DNA from: Tetrahymena thermophila SB210
Lineage: Eukaryota > Ciliophora > Oligohymenophorea > Hymenostomatida > Tetrahymenidae
Assembly: GCF_000189635.1 (NCBI RefSeq)
Contig: NW_002476174.1
Location: 241,001 to 305,000, forward strand
Reading direction: 5' to 3'
DNA: 64,000 nt
Below, one piece after another: positions 39,410 to 51,144 of the stretch. Every line of letters starts with the position of its first letter. The stretch's first letter is position 1. A program made the position numbers and the translations under genes. The notes beneath the pieces are model-generated. The model made no database searches. It had not been told where the DNA came from and saw only the letters and a list, made by a program, of their open reading frames with translations.

Positions 39410-42400
39410 ATGTCAGACAGTGAAGAAGATTTAACTATTAGCAGACCTGATTTTGTTACAGTGAGGGGATCTATGTGCAAAATTTTCAAAGCAAAAAATA
39501 AGCCTGAAAGACTTCTCCACAAATCTATGGGTGTAATAAATCCTGTTCATGTGTTTGATGATCCAAGAAAACACAGACCGAATGTTTAACTTGAGCCAAG
39601 AACAAAAGAAATGACTCTATTTGATTTTTCATAAAAATATAAAGAAAAAGCTTTTTTGCCAGAACATTTAACGACTCCATTCATTTATATAGAGAAAGTT
39701 GTTTAAAAAGATGTATCTGGTTTTCGTACATTTTATCAACATCCTGATCAATGGAATCTATCAAATAATCCTCATTCTACAAGAATTTAAACATAAATAC
39801 CTAAGTAAGAATTATCAGAGCTTACAAGATCAATTATTAAATCAAAGAGGGAAAAGGGAGATACAAACGATTATGAATAAAATGAAGTAAAAGACCTAAC
39901 TTAATTCATCAATTACGATGATTTTTATCGTTTTAATTAATGCTAATTTTTGAAATATTTATTAGAGAATGAAGAGATTTGTCAGGTATTTCTTTAAGAA
40001 TCTAACTCAGCTTCTCTAAGAAAAAAGATTTAATTAAGAATTGGCAAAGGAGCTACTAAATCCTAATAGTAAATTGTGGAAGGAAAGAAGCATAAAAGGG
40101 TAGAAAGAAAAGCAAAAAGATTAGAAAGATGCATAAGTTATACAAGATATTGATACAAAAGATAAAAAGACTGTAAATAAAGAATTTATTGAATTGGATA
40201 AAGATTACTCGTTAAGGGAATTGTGGAAGGCCTTTTGCATTATTAAAAAATTAGATTTTAAGCATGATGAAAAATAAATAGGTAATTATTATACTTGTTT
40301 GTATTAATCAATTTTATTAACATTTGAATAAAATATTTAGTTGAGTAGAATATTTTTAAGGACTTCATAATTTCGTTGGGCTACTTAGAAAAAAAATGGA
40401 ATGAAATAGATAAATACTATGATTACTGCAACAAAAAGGAAGATGTGGGATTGGTTCATCCTTCAGAATATGATGAAAATATTCATAAAGGAGCGGAATC
40501 TCCAAGAAGAGATGGAAATAATGCAGTTGATCATGCAGATTTTGGAAATAGTCCTCTAAAAACAAAAAGTGATTTCATGAAAAACTCTAGCTTGTTATAA
40601 TGGAAGCCAGCTAGAAAGAAATTATAAAAATCATCTTTTTCTATGAGAGCTTTTCTTTACAACTTTGATAAATACCTAAGAGATATAGAAAAAATCCCTT
40701 ATGTTCTAAGTGTCAGAGCTGCAACAGAAAGAAAAGTTGGACTTAAATATTACGTCAATAACTTTTTTGTAAGAAAATTCTTTTCAAAAATAACAAATTT
40801 ATTCCTAATAATGATATGATAATTATTTTACAAAAACATTTTAAATAAAATTATGAAATTAATTAATTATTTATTTATTTTTAAAAACTAATGCAATTTA
40901 TTAATATAAAAAAGAAATAATATGAAACTACTAAAAATTAAATGAACTAAATAAGAGATTTAGAGGAAGAATGTTACAATATCATGAAAGGAATAGCTTC
41001 TGAATATAGCGATCCTGACTACAATAGGGAAATGTAAAAGCTTGAAGATTTAGAAAATTATTTGAAAAACTAACCAAAAGAGAAAAAGATCTCAGCTGAG
41101 GAAAAATAAAAAATAGAAAATGAAATTGTTCTGTAAAAGGAAAGAGCCTAAGTTGAAATCGATAAGCTGAATGAGTTATATAGTAAAATCTTTGTTTTGA
41201 TATATTTATCTTTTCAATTTATTACTTTTAATTGATTATTTAAATTTTTAAATTATAAAAAATTAGGAATAGCTCACGATTAATTCTATGAGTTATGCAA
41301 TGAAACAGATAGAGTATTTTATGAAAAAAGAGTAATTATGAGGTTCTGCCTTCCTATATGTAAAATATAAGAGCTTTTAGTCATGAAGAGCGTTGAAGAT
41401 GCTGCAGCTGATAGAATTGTAGCCATAAGAGTAGAAATGGAAATTATTTCATAGTTCCATGACTTATTTTTATAGGAAAAAGATGTGTATTAAGAGAAAG
41501 CATTCAAATTATTTGAATTAGCTAATTACATACATGAAAATAATTTTATAAAATCAGAGTTAGATGCTATTTCATATTTTGTTAAAAAGGTTAAAAGCAA
41601 TTATAACGTAAGTAGAGGGCAACCTAAAAATTCATACTTAAATCCTAATCAATATATCTCAATAGATTTGTTCACTAAGACTTTCAATATATTTAAAGAG
41701 AAAAGAGAGCATGAAATTGAAATAATAGACAAACTTATTGAACATTTCCATGACATGGTTGAGAAAAAAATGCCTTCAGTCAATTAAGAAAGAGTGAAAT
41801 AAAAAATTGAATATAATCTAATGTATGACATATTCCAAAGAATCTTTGATGATTATGATGAATAGCTTGAAATCTTATTTAGAAAAGTGACCAATGTAAT
41901 TGAATTTATACTAAATGACAAAAATTCCTTACCACCAAAGTATAAAAACATGCTGGCTTATCTAATTTGGGGGATATATGATCGCTAAGATGAATATTTA
42001 CCTCTAGAAATTAGATAAAAAATTGAGGCTTCCCCGTCAAATAGTAAAACACCTGTCAATAAAAAACTATTTGGAATAGGTAAACTTGTAGATTAAAATG
42101 AGAAAGAAGAGGCGATTGGAGAAATTTTAGGTTACGGTAGTGGTAAAAATAAAAGTCAGGACAGTGAAATAGATTTTGAAAACAGGTAATACTTAAACTA
42201 GAAGTTTGAGTAAAATGGATCGTTGGTTTAGTCTGATGAAGAATTACTCAGTCCCTTCTAAAACAAGAAGAAAAAATAGGCTAGAAAAAGTGTTGAAGAA
42301 GATGAAGAGTTTGCAATTGAAATATTAAATAATAAAAATAATAAATTATAAAAACCAGGAAAACTTCCTTTCCTTAACGATAATGATATATCTAGAATTT

Positions 42401-42438
42401 CAGATAACTAAGATAATTTTGTTAAATTTAAATAGTGA
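39410..42438 (+). CDS. Conserved-looking 886-residue protein with C-terminal coiled coil, function unknown
   Basis: Five exons (39410-39886, 39966-40281, 40341-40768, 40915-41182, 41267-42438) give 886 residues. The N-terminus MSDSEEDLTISRPDFVTVRG is followed by a well-ordered block: INPVHVFDDPRKHRP, MTLFDFSQKYKEK and FRTFYQHPDQWNL. Middle segments are basic and helical (RFVRYFFKNLTQLLQEK). RDLEEECYNIMKGIASEY and KQKIENEIVLQKERAQVEID look coiled-coil. The region 41270-42000 (ELCNETDRVFYEKRVIMRF, IFQRIFDDYDEQLEILFRK) is helical and rich in aromatic residues. The end is a low-complexity acidic/basic tail. I do not recognise the family; ciliary or cytoskeletal proteins often look like this. There is no signal peptide or membrane segment. 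Confidence 0.83.
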
Positions 42439-43120
42439 TGGAACAAATATGTACAGCCTGCCTGCCTGTCTTTCTATATCTATATATAAATATAAATTAC
42501 TATATTAAAATTTTACTTATCCATGTTAAATTTATTGTGTCATCTTCAATTATTAGTTTTTTTAAATATAAAAAAATCTTATTTGTTTTTTTACTATTTT
42601 ATTATCAAAAAATTATACAATTTTATCTTTAAAAAATAATTTATTTCATATTTAATTTCTCCTATGAATATTTGTATTCTATGCTTTAATTGGATATAAA
42701 ATGTCTTAAATGGATCTTTATATTAATATGGGATAGTTAAATATTAAAATAAATAAACACAAATTAGTAATTTATTTAAATTACATTTTTTGTTGTTTAA
42801 AAAAAAATATGCTGTTTATTTATTCATTTGAAATTAAAATTATTTTGATAAAGCTGATTAATCAACATTTCCATAAATTTTATTTATAAAAGTAGATAAT
42901 TTTTGAGCATAATTTTCTCTATTTAAAGATATCGATCATAGCTCAAAATATTTTTTTAAAATTGAATAATTAAATGATAATAAATAAGATGTAAAATCTA
43001 CTGATCGTTTTCTTTAAAAATCTATATGAACTGATTAAGAAAGAATAAGCTAATTTATATCTTATAACTTAAAGAATATTAATTATTATCTTACTTATTT
43101 ATTTAAGCACAATAAAAATT
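42439..43120. other. Intergenic between same-strand genes
   Basis: AT-rich, no feature recognised. A 65-codon open stretch at 42435-42632 begins at the stop of the previous gene and is dominated by Ile, Phe, Tyr and Leu, as expected for random AT-rich DNA. Confidence 0.6.
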
Positions 43121-45586
43121 ATGAGCTAATAATAGTAGACATAATAAGGCTAGGTCTAATCATTAACAAAGGATCCTGCTTCTCTATTGCATGTAGTTAA
43201 TTAAATTTAATTTAACTTCAATTTTAATATTTCCTAAATTGAATAGGAAGAGCCTAGCATAGGAGAATTTTTTAACAATTCGGAGCTTTCTGACATAGTT
43301 GTTTTAGATAATAATGGTAAACAATAGAAGAAATATTAACTTCATAGGGTTATATTAGCCAGTAAATCAACTTATTTTAGGAAATTGTTTAAAGAAAAGC
43401 CAAATTAGTAAGAATTTGTGCTGCCTCTTCTAGTTTAATTAGAAATAAATAAGATGCCATAACAAACATTTATTTAATAAAATTAAAATTAAAATTTTAA
43501 AGAAACAAATATCATAGAATCAGTTTTGAAATTCATATATTCAGACTATGATTTCGCTGTATTAACTAATTAAGGCCTTAATGCTCTTAACTGCATGGAT
43601 TTTTTTTCTTATTTTAGCACTTTGTAAGTTAACAGTGGGATATTTTTAATGGAAAAGTATATTCTCTAATATATTTTGAACAGTGAAAACGCGTTACAAA
43701 TTTTAAATATAGGTATTCAATTTAAAAATAAAGCATTACTAGATAACTCTGTAAAGTTAGTATCTGAAAAATTTGGAAAACTTTTATAAAATAGCTAATA
43801 CTTCTATAGCTAACTATTAGATCTTTCATACGATGCTTTTCTTTAAATTATTTAATCTTCAGATATTTAAGTTGAAAATGAAGATATTATTCTCTCAATT
43901 GTGCATGATTATATTGTTTAATTTTAATCAAAGAATAAATAATTAAATCAACAAAATAATATTTTACAAAGTAATAATCATACAAAAGAAGGTAATATCA
44001 ATCAGATTCCTAAAATACTTGTGCAACCTTTGAATGAAATTTCAAAAGAATAGCAAGTATAAAATGATGAAAAATAAATTGATTTAGAAAAAAATAATGA
44101 AAGCGAGTAATAAAATTAAAACGAAAAAAGCTAAAATATGAATAATCCTACAAAGGCTCAAGAAGCAGAAATTAGCTAAAACTCTGAAAAAGAACCTCCA
44201 AAAGATAAATTACAATCTGAAGTTTAGAACAGCATAGATTAAATTTAAAATAATAATGAGTAAAAATAAATATAAAATGATCAAAATGCTATTGATAATG
44301 GTTAAAATTTAGAAAATAATTAAAATCAAAAAGAAATAGAAAAAGATGAAACATTGCCCAAATAACAGGAAGCAAATGATTAAAATAACAATTAAGAATA
44401 AGATCAAAAAATTCTAATTGAATAATCAAGCTAAAACTAAGCCAAAGATAGCAATCAACTTAAAAATTAAGATGAAACAATTAAAATATAGTAGTAATTA
44501 GATTTAAATGATAAGTCTTTACATTAATAAAACAATAATCAATAATTAAATAATTAATAATTAGAAGAGCTATTGAGTTTTGTTAGGTTAGGCTATGTTT
44601 CTCATTCAGCTTTAAATTACTTTGCCTAATAGCCTGTATTTTTATCTTAAAGGGATATTTTCTATAAAGCTATTTCTTTAAAATTGAGTAAATATGAGTA
44701 AAATAATATGCCTAATTACTCTGGTATTAATTGGAATCCAAGAGAAAGTTATATGAATAATGTTACTTTATTGAATCCAGCAAATATCGAAACACATCAT
44801 AATTTAAGATAAGGCAATTAAATTGAAAAACCTAGTATTTATCCAAACTCTTCTTAATTTGGTATTTAAAATAATTAATAATTATCATATTATCAGTAAT
44901 CAAATAAATAATTTTTTTCAGAATCTTCTTACAACAATTAATAAAAATATGTTAAGCCTAACTAATCTGGCTCACTTGCTTTTACATATGCTTATGATTT
45001 TGATGAAAACGGACTATTATTTTTCCTTGGATCAAAAGGAAATAAAATATAGTTTAGTAATCCTTTTTATTTAAATGAAGTTATGCCTTTTTGCTCATCA
45101 CTCAAATTAGGCAGGATAGAAGATTTAACAGCACGGTTGAATAATAATACTATTAGCACTGAAAACGAAAAAAATTCATTTTTTGGCTTTGATTTAGGTG
45201 AAGATAGATACTTCTTTCCAACCTGTTACACACTGAGAAATAGAAGTATGCCTAGTTGTATACTTTTTAATTGGTTGCTTGAGGGATCTAATGATAACAA
45301 ATAATGGTTTGAGATAGATAAAAGAATTCATTTCTCAAAAGATTCAAAATATAACCTGCTTCTAGAAAAAGAGCGTGAGCTACTACGTAAGCCCAACAAA
45401 TCGTCAACATGGGGAATAGATACTTCTAAGCTAAAAGAAACTCTTCGTACAATTAGTATAGATGCAGTAGGTTTCAGGGCTTTTAGAATAACTTAACTTT
45501 CAACAAACGGAAGCAACACACATGAATTTGCAATAGGAGCAATCGAATTTTATGGAAAAGCATATGGAATGAACTGGCAATTTTGA
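43121..45586 (+). CDS. BTB/POZ protein with Q/N-rich linker and C-terminal F5/8C-like domain
   Basis: Two exons (43121-43192 and 43247-45586) give 803 residues. Residues about 30-150 are a BTB domain (ELSDIVVLD, HRVILASKSTYFRKLF, SVLKFIYSDYDF). BTB domains dimerise and often recruit cullin-3 ubiquitin ligases. A BACK-like helical region follows. Next is a linker of roughly 200 residues made mainly of Gln, Asn, Lys and Glu, with very dense TAA/TAG codons. From about 44985 the C-terminus is globular: YDFDENGLLFFLGSKGNK, FGFDLGEDRYFFPTCYTLRN, LFNWLLEGSNDNKQWFEI and FRAFRITQLSTNGS...IGAIEFYG. This matches the F5/8 type C-like module found beside BTB domains in BTBD9-type and HECT proteins. It probably acts as a cullin-3 substrate adaptor, which is inference from architecture. 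Confidence 0.9.
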
Positions 45587-45909
45587 TTATTAAAAAAAAT
45601 AAATAAATAAAAATCTAAATTTATGTATTATAAATATTTAATCTTGAAGCTTACTTTTTTATAATTATGTCCAGTATGTCATGAATGAATATACTCTAGT
45701 TGAAAATTAATAACTTATTAGTTAAACAATATTAAATTCAACTAATTAAATTATTTTCTTTTTTTGCACCATTTTTAAATTGGCTAAAAATAACATTAAG
45801 CAATTTTTAAGAATTTTTTTAGGTTTTCTTTAAGAAGTAAATTAAAATAATGAATTTGTAATTTTTTTTATTTAAGAAAGATGAAATTTAGTTTATAAAT
45901 AATCATAAA
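45587..45909. other. Intergenic upstream of the tRNA gene
   Basis: AT-rich. Nothing recognisable apart from the tRNA that follows. Confidence 0.6.
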
Positions 45910-45990
45910 GTCAGTTTGTCCGAGTGGTTAAGGAGGTGGACTTGAAATCCATTGGGTTTACCCGCGCAGGTTCGAATCCTGCAGCTGACG
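45910..45990 (+). tRNA. tRNA-Ser (anticodon UGA)
   Basis: It folds as a type II tRNA. The acceptor stem is GTCAGTT with AGCTGAC and discriminator G at 45990. The anticodon loop CTTGAAA has anticodon TGA at 45943-45945. There is a long variable arm (GGGTTTACCCGC region) and a T arm with GGTTCGAATCC. The long variable arm and the UGA anticodon identify it as serine, reading UCA. UCA is a common codon in these AT-rich genes. It is the only GC-balanced stretch in its neighbourhood, and no intron is seen. Confidence 0.95.
45917..45979 (+). promoter_or_regulatory. Internal RNA polymerase III promoter (A box and B box) of the tRNA gene
   Basis: A box TGTCCGAGTGG at 45917-45927 and B box GGTTCGAATCC at 45969-45979 match the usual tRNA-gene elements. 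Confidence 0.85.
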
Positions 45991-46335
45991 AATTTTTTAT
46001 ACATTTTGAAAATTATTCTAAATTAAAGTTTTTTAATATTTTATGTTAATCTCAAATACTTTAAAAGAAAATAAGTTAAATATTTTTAGTAAATTTTAAA
46101 CAAGAAACGTAAGTAATTTTTTGCTTGTTTTTAGTTTAAAATTTAATATAATTTTCTTTAAATAATTGAAAATAAAATATAGATAGAATTTTGAAATTGA
46201 GTTGATTGTTAGTGAGATTTTAGCTCAATAAAGATGACTAAATTGAATGAAAACTATTTTTCACATACAATTTTTCACATTTAATTTTATTATTAGAAAT
46301 TAGAGAATAAAATATATTAATTTATTTTGTATAGT
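45991..46335. other. Intergenic between tRNA and BCKDH gene
   Basis: AT-rich. After the Pol III terminator nothing is recognisable. Includes the 3' flank of the minus-strand BCKDH gene. Confidence 0.6.
45993..45998 (+). terminator. RNA polymerase III T-run terminator
   Basis: Six T residues start three bases after the tRNA discriminator base, a standard Pol III stop. Confidence 0.85.
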
Positions 46336-48525
46336 TCAGTAGTTAACAGATTTCTTAATGGCATCAAAGACTCTCCACTTATCAGGTAAGTAAATCTAAA
46401 TTTAAAATTAAAAATTATTAATTACAAAAATAAATTAACTTATAATTTAAGAAACCATTAATATGAATAAATTAAAATTTTATTACAGGTTCGTGAACAA
46501 GAGGGAAAGGAGTATCAAAACCACAAACTCTCTTGACAGGAGATTCCAATCTAAGGAAGCACTTTTCTTAGATATTGGCAGCTAATTCAGAACCAACACC
46601 ACAAGTAATAGGAGCTTCGTGACTAATAATACATCTACCAGTTTTATTTACACTCTTTTAAAGGGTATCAATGTCATAAGGATAAATAGTTTATAAATCG
46701 ATAACTTCACAGCTAACACCCAATTTTTCTTTAGCTAATTTAGCAGCCTTTTTTTTACAAAATGATATTAGTAAAAAATTAAAATAACTTTAACAAATTA
46801 TAACTGTCTGTGTTTAAATTTTTAATTTATCATTTAATTAAACTTATTTATATTTTTTATACAATTTTAAACTATTCTAAATACCTACTAAAAGTTATAT
46901 TATTTCTAATAGCTGTTATTTGAATAAAAGCTAAAATAATCATTTTAGATTTAATTTTGTAAACGTTTTCTTTTAAAATTAAAATTTATTTAATTACTTC
47001 TTAGATAACTCTGACTTGAGTTCCCCATGCAATAAGGGTGATGTCTGTACCTTCTTAGATGACATCTGCAACATGGAGATCTAATTCATAGTCCATCACA
47101 GGAACATCAGCTTCAGCATTTCTATAAAGAGCCTTTGGTTCAAAGAAAATAACTGGGTTTTTATCTCTAATACTGGCTAATAACAAACCTTTGCATTATA
47201 TGGGATCTCTGGGAATAACAACCTTTTAAATTAGTTCATATTTTTATCTCCTAAATTTTAGAATTATAAATAAATAAGAAATTACCTTCAAACCAGGAGT
47301 GTGGGCGAAGTAAGCTTCAGGAGACTAAGAGTGATACAAAGCACCATGGCCGACAGCACCCCAAGTAGTTCTAATTGTTAAAGATCCACAGTCAAATTAA
47401 TTACCAGATCTAAATCTGTATTTAGCAGCTTCATTGACAATCTTTTATTTCATTTGTATATTAAAAAACTTTTGAATTTCAAATTAAATTTACTTGATCA
47501 AAAGCAGGAAAAATATAATCACCAAATTGAATTTCAGCAATTGCAGTGACTCCGTTAGTAGCTAAACCAATACCAAAAGCAGCAATACCCTATTATCATA
47601 TAATGTAATTTTATTTCTTTGATAATATTTTATATTAAATTTATTTTGAATTTCTTTTAAGGTGGGGGTATCTATTTATCTATTTATCTATCTATTTGTA
47701 TGTTTATCTATCAATCTATTTATCGATGTTAAGTGCTTTTTAATTAATTAATAAATTGTAATTTACTTATTCACAAAGAGGAGTGTTGAAAACTCTATCA
47801 GTTCCATATTTTTCATTCAAACCCAAACTGCATCTGAATACACCACCGAATTTGACATCTTCACCGAATAAGCAAGCTCTTTTAAGTAAATGAGATAGCA
47901 ATTAGATTTAACATAAATAAATAACTGAATTTTTGATAATAAGATAATGCATGCAGTTTATCTTAATTGTAGATTGAAGAGTGATGGATGGATGATACAC
48001 TAAAATATCATCAATTTCCAAATGGTTTAAACAATTTAATTATTATTTAAGACTATAGCATCAAAGTTAAAAAAATTACGTTTTATCTGTTTGTAAAGCA
48101 ATATCTAAAGCGTTGTTAACTGCTTAAAATAAGTTCATATGCTAAGTTTCAACTCCAGCAGGAATGTCCTTGGCTAATCTATATTTAGCAGTAGCGAAAT
48201 TAGCATATTAAACCTAATTTTTAGATAAATGAATATAAGAAAATTTATTCTATTATTAATGATTGTTTTTATTAAATTTTTATAAATTATCTGCAAGACA
48301 GATTGATTATTGAGCGCATTTAAATATAATCCAAAAATAGACTCTTGAATAGATTTTTAATAGTGGAAATATTTCTTTTTAAAAATGAAGCTATCTTCAC
48401 ATATTAAACGCTTTAAAAGCTTAAAATTGGTCAATTTGCTATTATCTAGTGCGATTTGTTGAATAAACTTTAACGTGATTAAGTGTTTTTACCTTGTTGG
48501 CCTTCTTTAAAATTTTGCTAAGCAT
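46336..48525 (-). CDS. BCKDHB: Branched-chain 2-oxoacid dehydrogenase E1 beta subunit, mitochondrial
   Basis: Eight exons (48493-48525, 48080-48213, 47767-47878, 47494-47589, 47286-47441, 46998-47222, 46487-46747, 46336-46395) give 358 residues with all phases consistent; human BCKDHB has 392. With E1 alpha it forms the thiamine-diphosphate enzyme that decarboxylates 2-oxo acids from Leu, Ile and Val. The N-terminus [20 protein letters not shown] is a basic presequence. Family blocks are [110 protein letters not shown] and [27 protein letters not shown] and CGFDTPFP favour the branched-chain over the pyruvate enzyme. Seven introns of 52-279 bp make it the most intron-dense gene fully contained here; the 47590-47766 intron contains a CTAT/TTTA repeat. 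Confidence 0.96.
47660..47720. repeat. TCTA/TTTA tetranucleotide repeat inside an intron
   Basis: Repeated CTATTTAT and CTAT units fill much of the 177-bp BCKDH intron at 47590-47766. Confidence 0.8.
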
Positions 48526-49305
48526 TTTTCTGATATGGTTTTGCTATCTATATCTTTTTTTTATAAGATTATTTTTAATTTTTTTGATAATAATAAGTAT
48601 TTTTTATCTTTTTTTCTTAATTAATAGTGAATGAGAAGATACATTTGAAAAAGAAATAAAATATGATATCTTTTATTTTTATTTTTGCATTTTCTGAATC
48701 AATTTTTAAAACAAGTATCATGTGCTCATCTCAAGGAGAAAAGTGACGAAAAAGTTAATGAATACTAGGGAATTTCAAACCAAAATATTAAAATCAAAAC
48801 TTTAAAACTCTATATTTACATTTTACTAACTTTCTTAACAATACTTCTAATTTTCTATGGCACAAGATCTGTTTAATTTGGTAAATTTACTAGAAATATA
48901 TTCATATTTTATCAATTACTAATTGTTGTATTTTTCATCCTCATTCAGTAATCATTTAATCTTACTATTAATTTTAACAACATATCACCATTTCAAAAAA
49001 GATTTTCAGATTAATTAAAATTAGACATTCAAATAAAAGCAACTTCGATTTTTTTTTTATTTCAAAAATAAATTCTAAAAATATTTTAAATTAAAAAAAA
49101 AAAATTAATTTTATTGTAGAAAATTTAATTTAAAAAATAAAAAAAATTAATGTTTATGCAATTAGCATGAATAAGTTTTATCATTTAAGATTTTATTGGA
49201 GTCTAAAGAGATTTATAAATAAATAGAAGCTATTCAAGTTAATTAATAATTTTTATTTAATTGATTATTTGCATACAATACTGTTTTAGCAAGAAAGTTT
49301 GAAAA
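48526..49305. other. Divergent intergenic region
   Basis: 780 bp between the BCKDH start (-) and the next start (+), so it should hold both promoters. AT-rich with A/T homopolymers near 49050-49150. No specific element recognised. Confidence 0.6.
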
Positions 49306-49764
49306 ATGGTTAAAAAGGGAAAGAAGAAAGAAGAGTCTGAAGACGAAAGTGACTTTGCTGAAGAAGACAGTGAAGATGATAAGAAAAGTAAAAAAAAGCC
49401 TGCTGCTAAGAAAGCCAAGACTGTGAAAAAGGATGATAAAAAGAAAGGAAAAACAGATAAATCTAAAGGATCAAAAAAAGCTAAACCTGCAGCTAAAAAG
49501 GGAAAATCAAAAGTTGACTAAGATGACGATGATGATGACGATGAAATTAAAGAAGAAGATTCTTATGATGTTACATAAGATTTCTTACCTGGATAAAAAT
49601 TTGTAACTCCTGATGAAGATAACGGTTTAAGAGTTTTTTATGAAACCTTAAATAGATAAAAACCTAGCAGCGAAATGGCCCTAAAATATTGTATGGAAAA
49701 TGGATTACTAAAAGAAGCTGACGCTAAAAAAGCTTTTGCAAAGTTTAGTAAAAAGAAAAAATGA
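49306..49764 (+). CDS. Small highly charged, probably nuclear protein
   Basis: A single exon of 153 codons gives 152 residues. Residues 1-70 alternate acidic (EESEDESDFAEEDSEDD) and Lys/Ala/Pro-rich basic stretches (KKPAAKKAKTVKK, KKAKPAAKKGKSK), like HMG-type or histone-H1-type tails and nuclear localisation signals. An acidic run follows. The C-terminal 50 residues are less biased and look folded (GLRVFYETLNRQKPSSEMAL, KYCMENGLLKEADAKKAFAK). A chromatin or nucleolar role is inferred from composition only. The first TAA read as Gln is at codon 72 and the TGA is at 49762-49764; a standard-code reading would truncate it at residue 71. There are almost no TAA/TAG codons, as in well-expressed genes. 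Confidence 0.85.
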
Positions 49765-51144
49765 AGAATTAAATAAAATAATATTTTTTTTAGGTATTTT
49801 TAGTTTAAGTGTAAATTATTTTAGTTATATATAGCATGTTTTAGATTATAAAATAAATATCATAAACATATTCACTAAATTGAAGTCAAAATACTTAAAG
49901 CTTAAATATTTACTTGCTAACCAAATAGCCTTCTTATAAAAGAAACAATAATTGATATTAGTATTTGAGTAATTAAGTAATGTTATTTCTTGCTTATAAT
50001 GGTATTAAATCTCATATACTCTCTTTAAGATATATATTAAAGATATTTCTAGACGCATTTTTGGCATATGAAATATAGAAATCTATTAGCTTATTAGTTT
50101 ATTAATATAATCTAAGCATTATCAAAAAGTGTTAAAACAATAAAAATAAGAATTTTTCAAAATCTGCGAAAATCATTTTTAATTTAGGAAAAAAATTGTA
50201 TTGGATTATAGTTTCAAAGCAATAAAGCTTATTTTTTTATTCTACTTATTAGATAATTTATGAGTATTTTTTAACTTTTTCATGTCTGACAAAAAAGAAA
50301 TCACAAGATTGCATTACCTTCTTACCTAAAAAATGTACAACAAAATATTTTTTCTTAAAATATTTTGAAATCATAATTAAATTTAAGTAATTTTTTTACT
50401 TAGGTATTAATTAAATCAGTATATAATATTAAAGCAATAAAATTCAATTTTATTTCAATTAATTAGATTATATTGTGAGAATTTGCTCTCATTTTCAAAT
50501 CTAAAAAAAAAGAAATGGCATCTTAGCACATAATAAAATATTTGAAATAATAATTTTTACTTAAGTAGTTGCTATTTTTAATTATTATGTATTGGAATCT
50601 GATCTTTTAATTCAAATTTTTTAATTATTTTGTGATTATTTGCTTGAAAAAATATTGAGGATTGACTTATTTAATAACTAAAAAAATACAATAAGATATT
50701 TATTTTTCTAATAACATTTTGAATTTATGATTTAATTTAAAAAAAATGTAATTTTTTATTACTTTCAATAGCTTTAAAATATTTTACAAAAATATATTTT
50801 ATTAATTGATTTTTGTTGATAAATGTGTTAAGTTTATGAAGAATATAATAAATTATAAAAATAAGATATTTTTATTGTTTTTAGATTGTTTTCAATCAGT
50901 TAACTATTTATTTGAATCCTTATTTAAATTAACATTATTTAATGGAAACAAATAAAGATTATATTTGGCATGAAAAATTTTGAAATAATTCAAACAGCTT
51001 TGGTATTTGTAAAATATAATTAATTTATGATATATAAATTTTTTAATTTCCACAAAGATTATTTCAAGAAATATTTTCAGTATATCTTTAAAAAATTTTA
51101 AATAAAAATTCATTTAATTAAAAATAATCAATCATTCAGTTTTT
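49765..51144. other. Intergenic, AT-rich
   Basis: 1.4 kb with no confident gene. A 69-codon minus-strand open stretch at 50904-51113 is Phe/Ile/Lys-rich and has no supporting context. It probably contains the 3' UTR of the left gene and the promoter of the next. Confidence 0.55.

Noticed and set aside
49306-49521. A 71-residue standard-code protein ending at TAA
   Set aside because: The frame continues through TAA codons read as Gln to TGA at 49762, and the extra 80 residues contain the only folded-looking segment.
50904-51113. 69-codon minus-strand open stretch
   Set aside because: Almost only Phe, Ile, Lys, Asn and Leu, in an AT-rich flank. It looks like chance.
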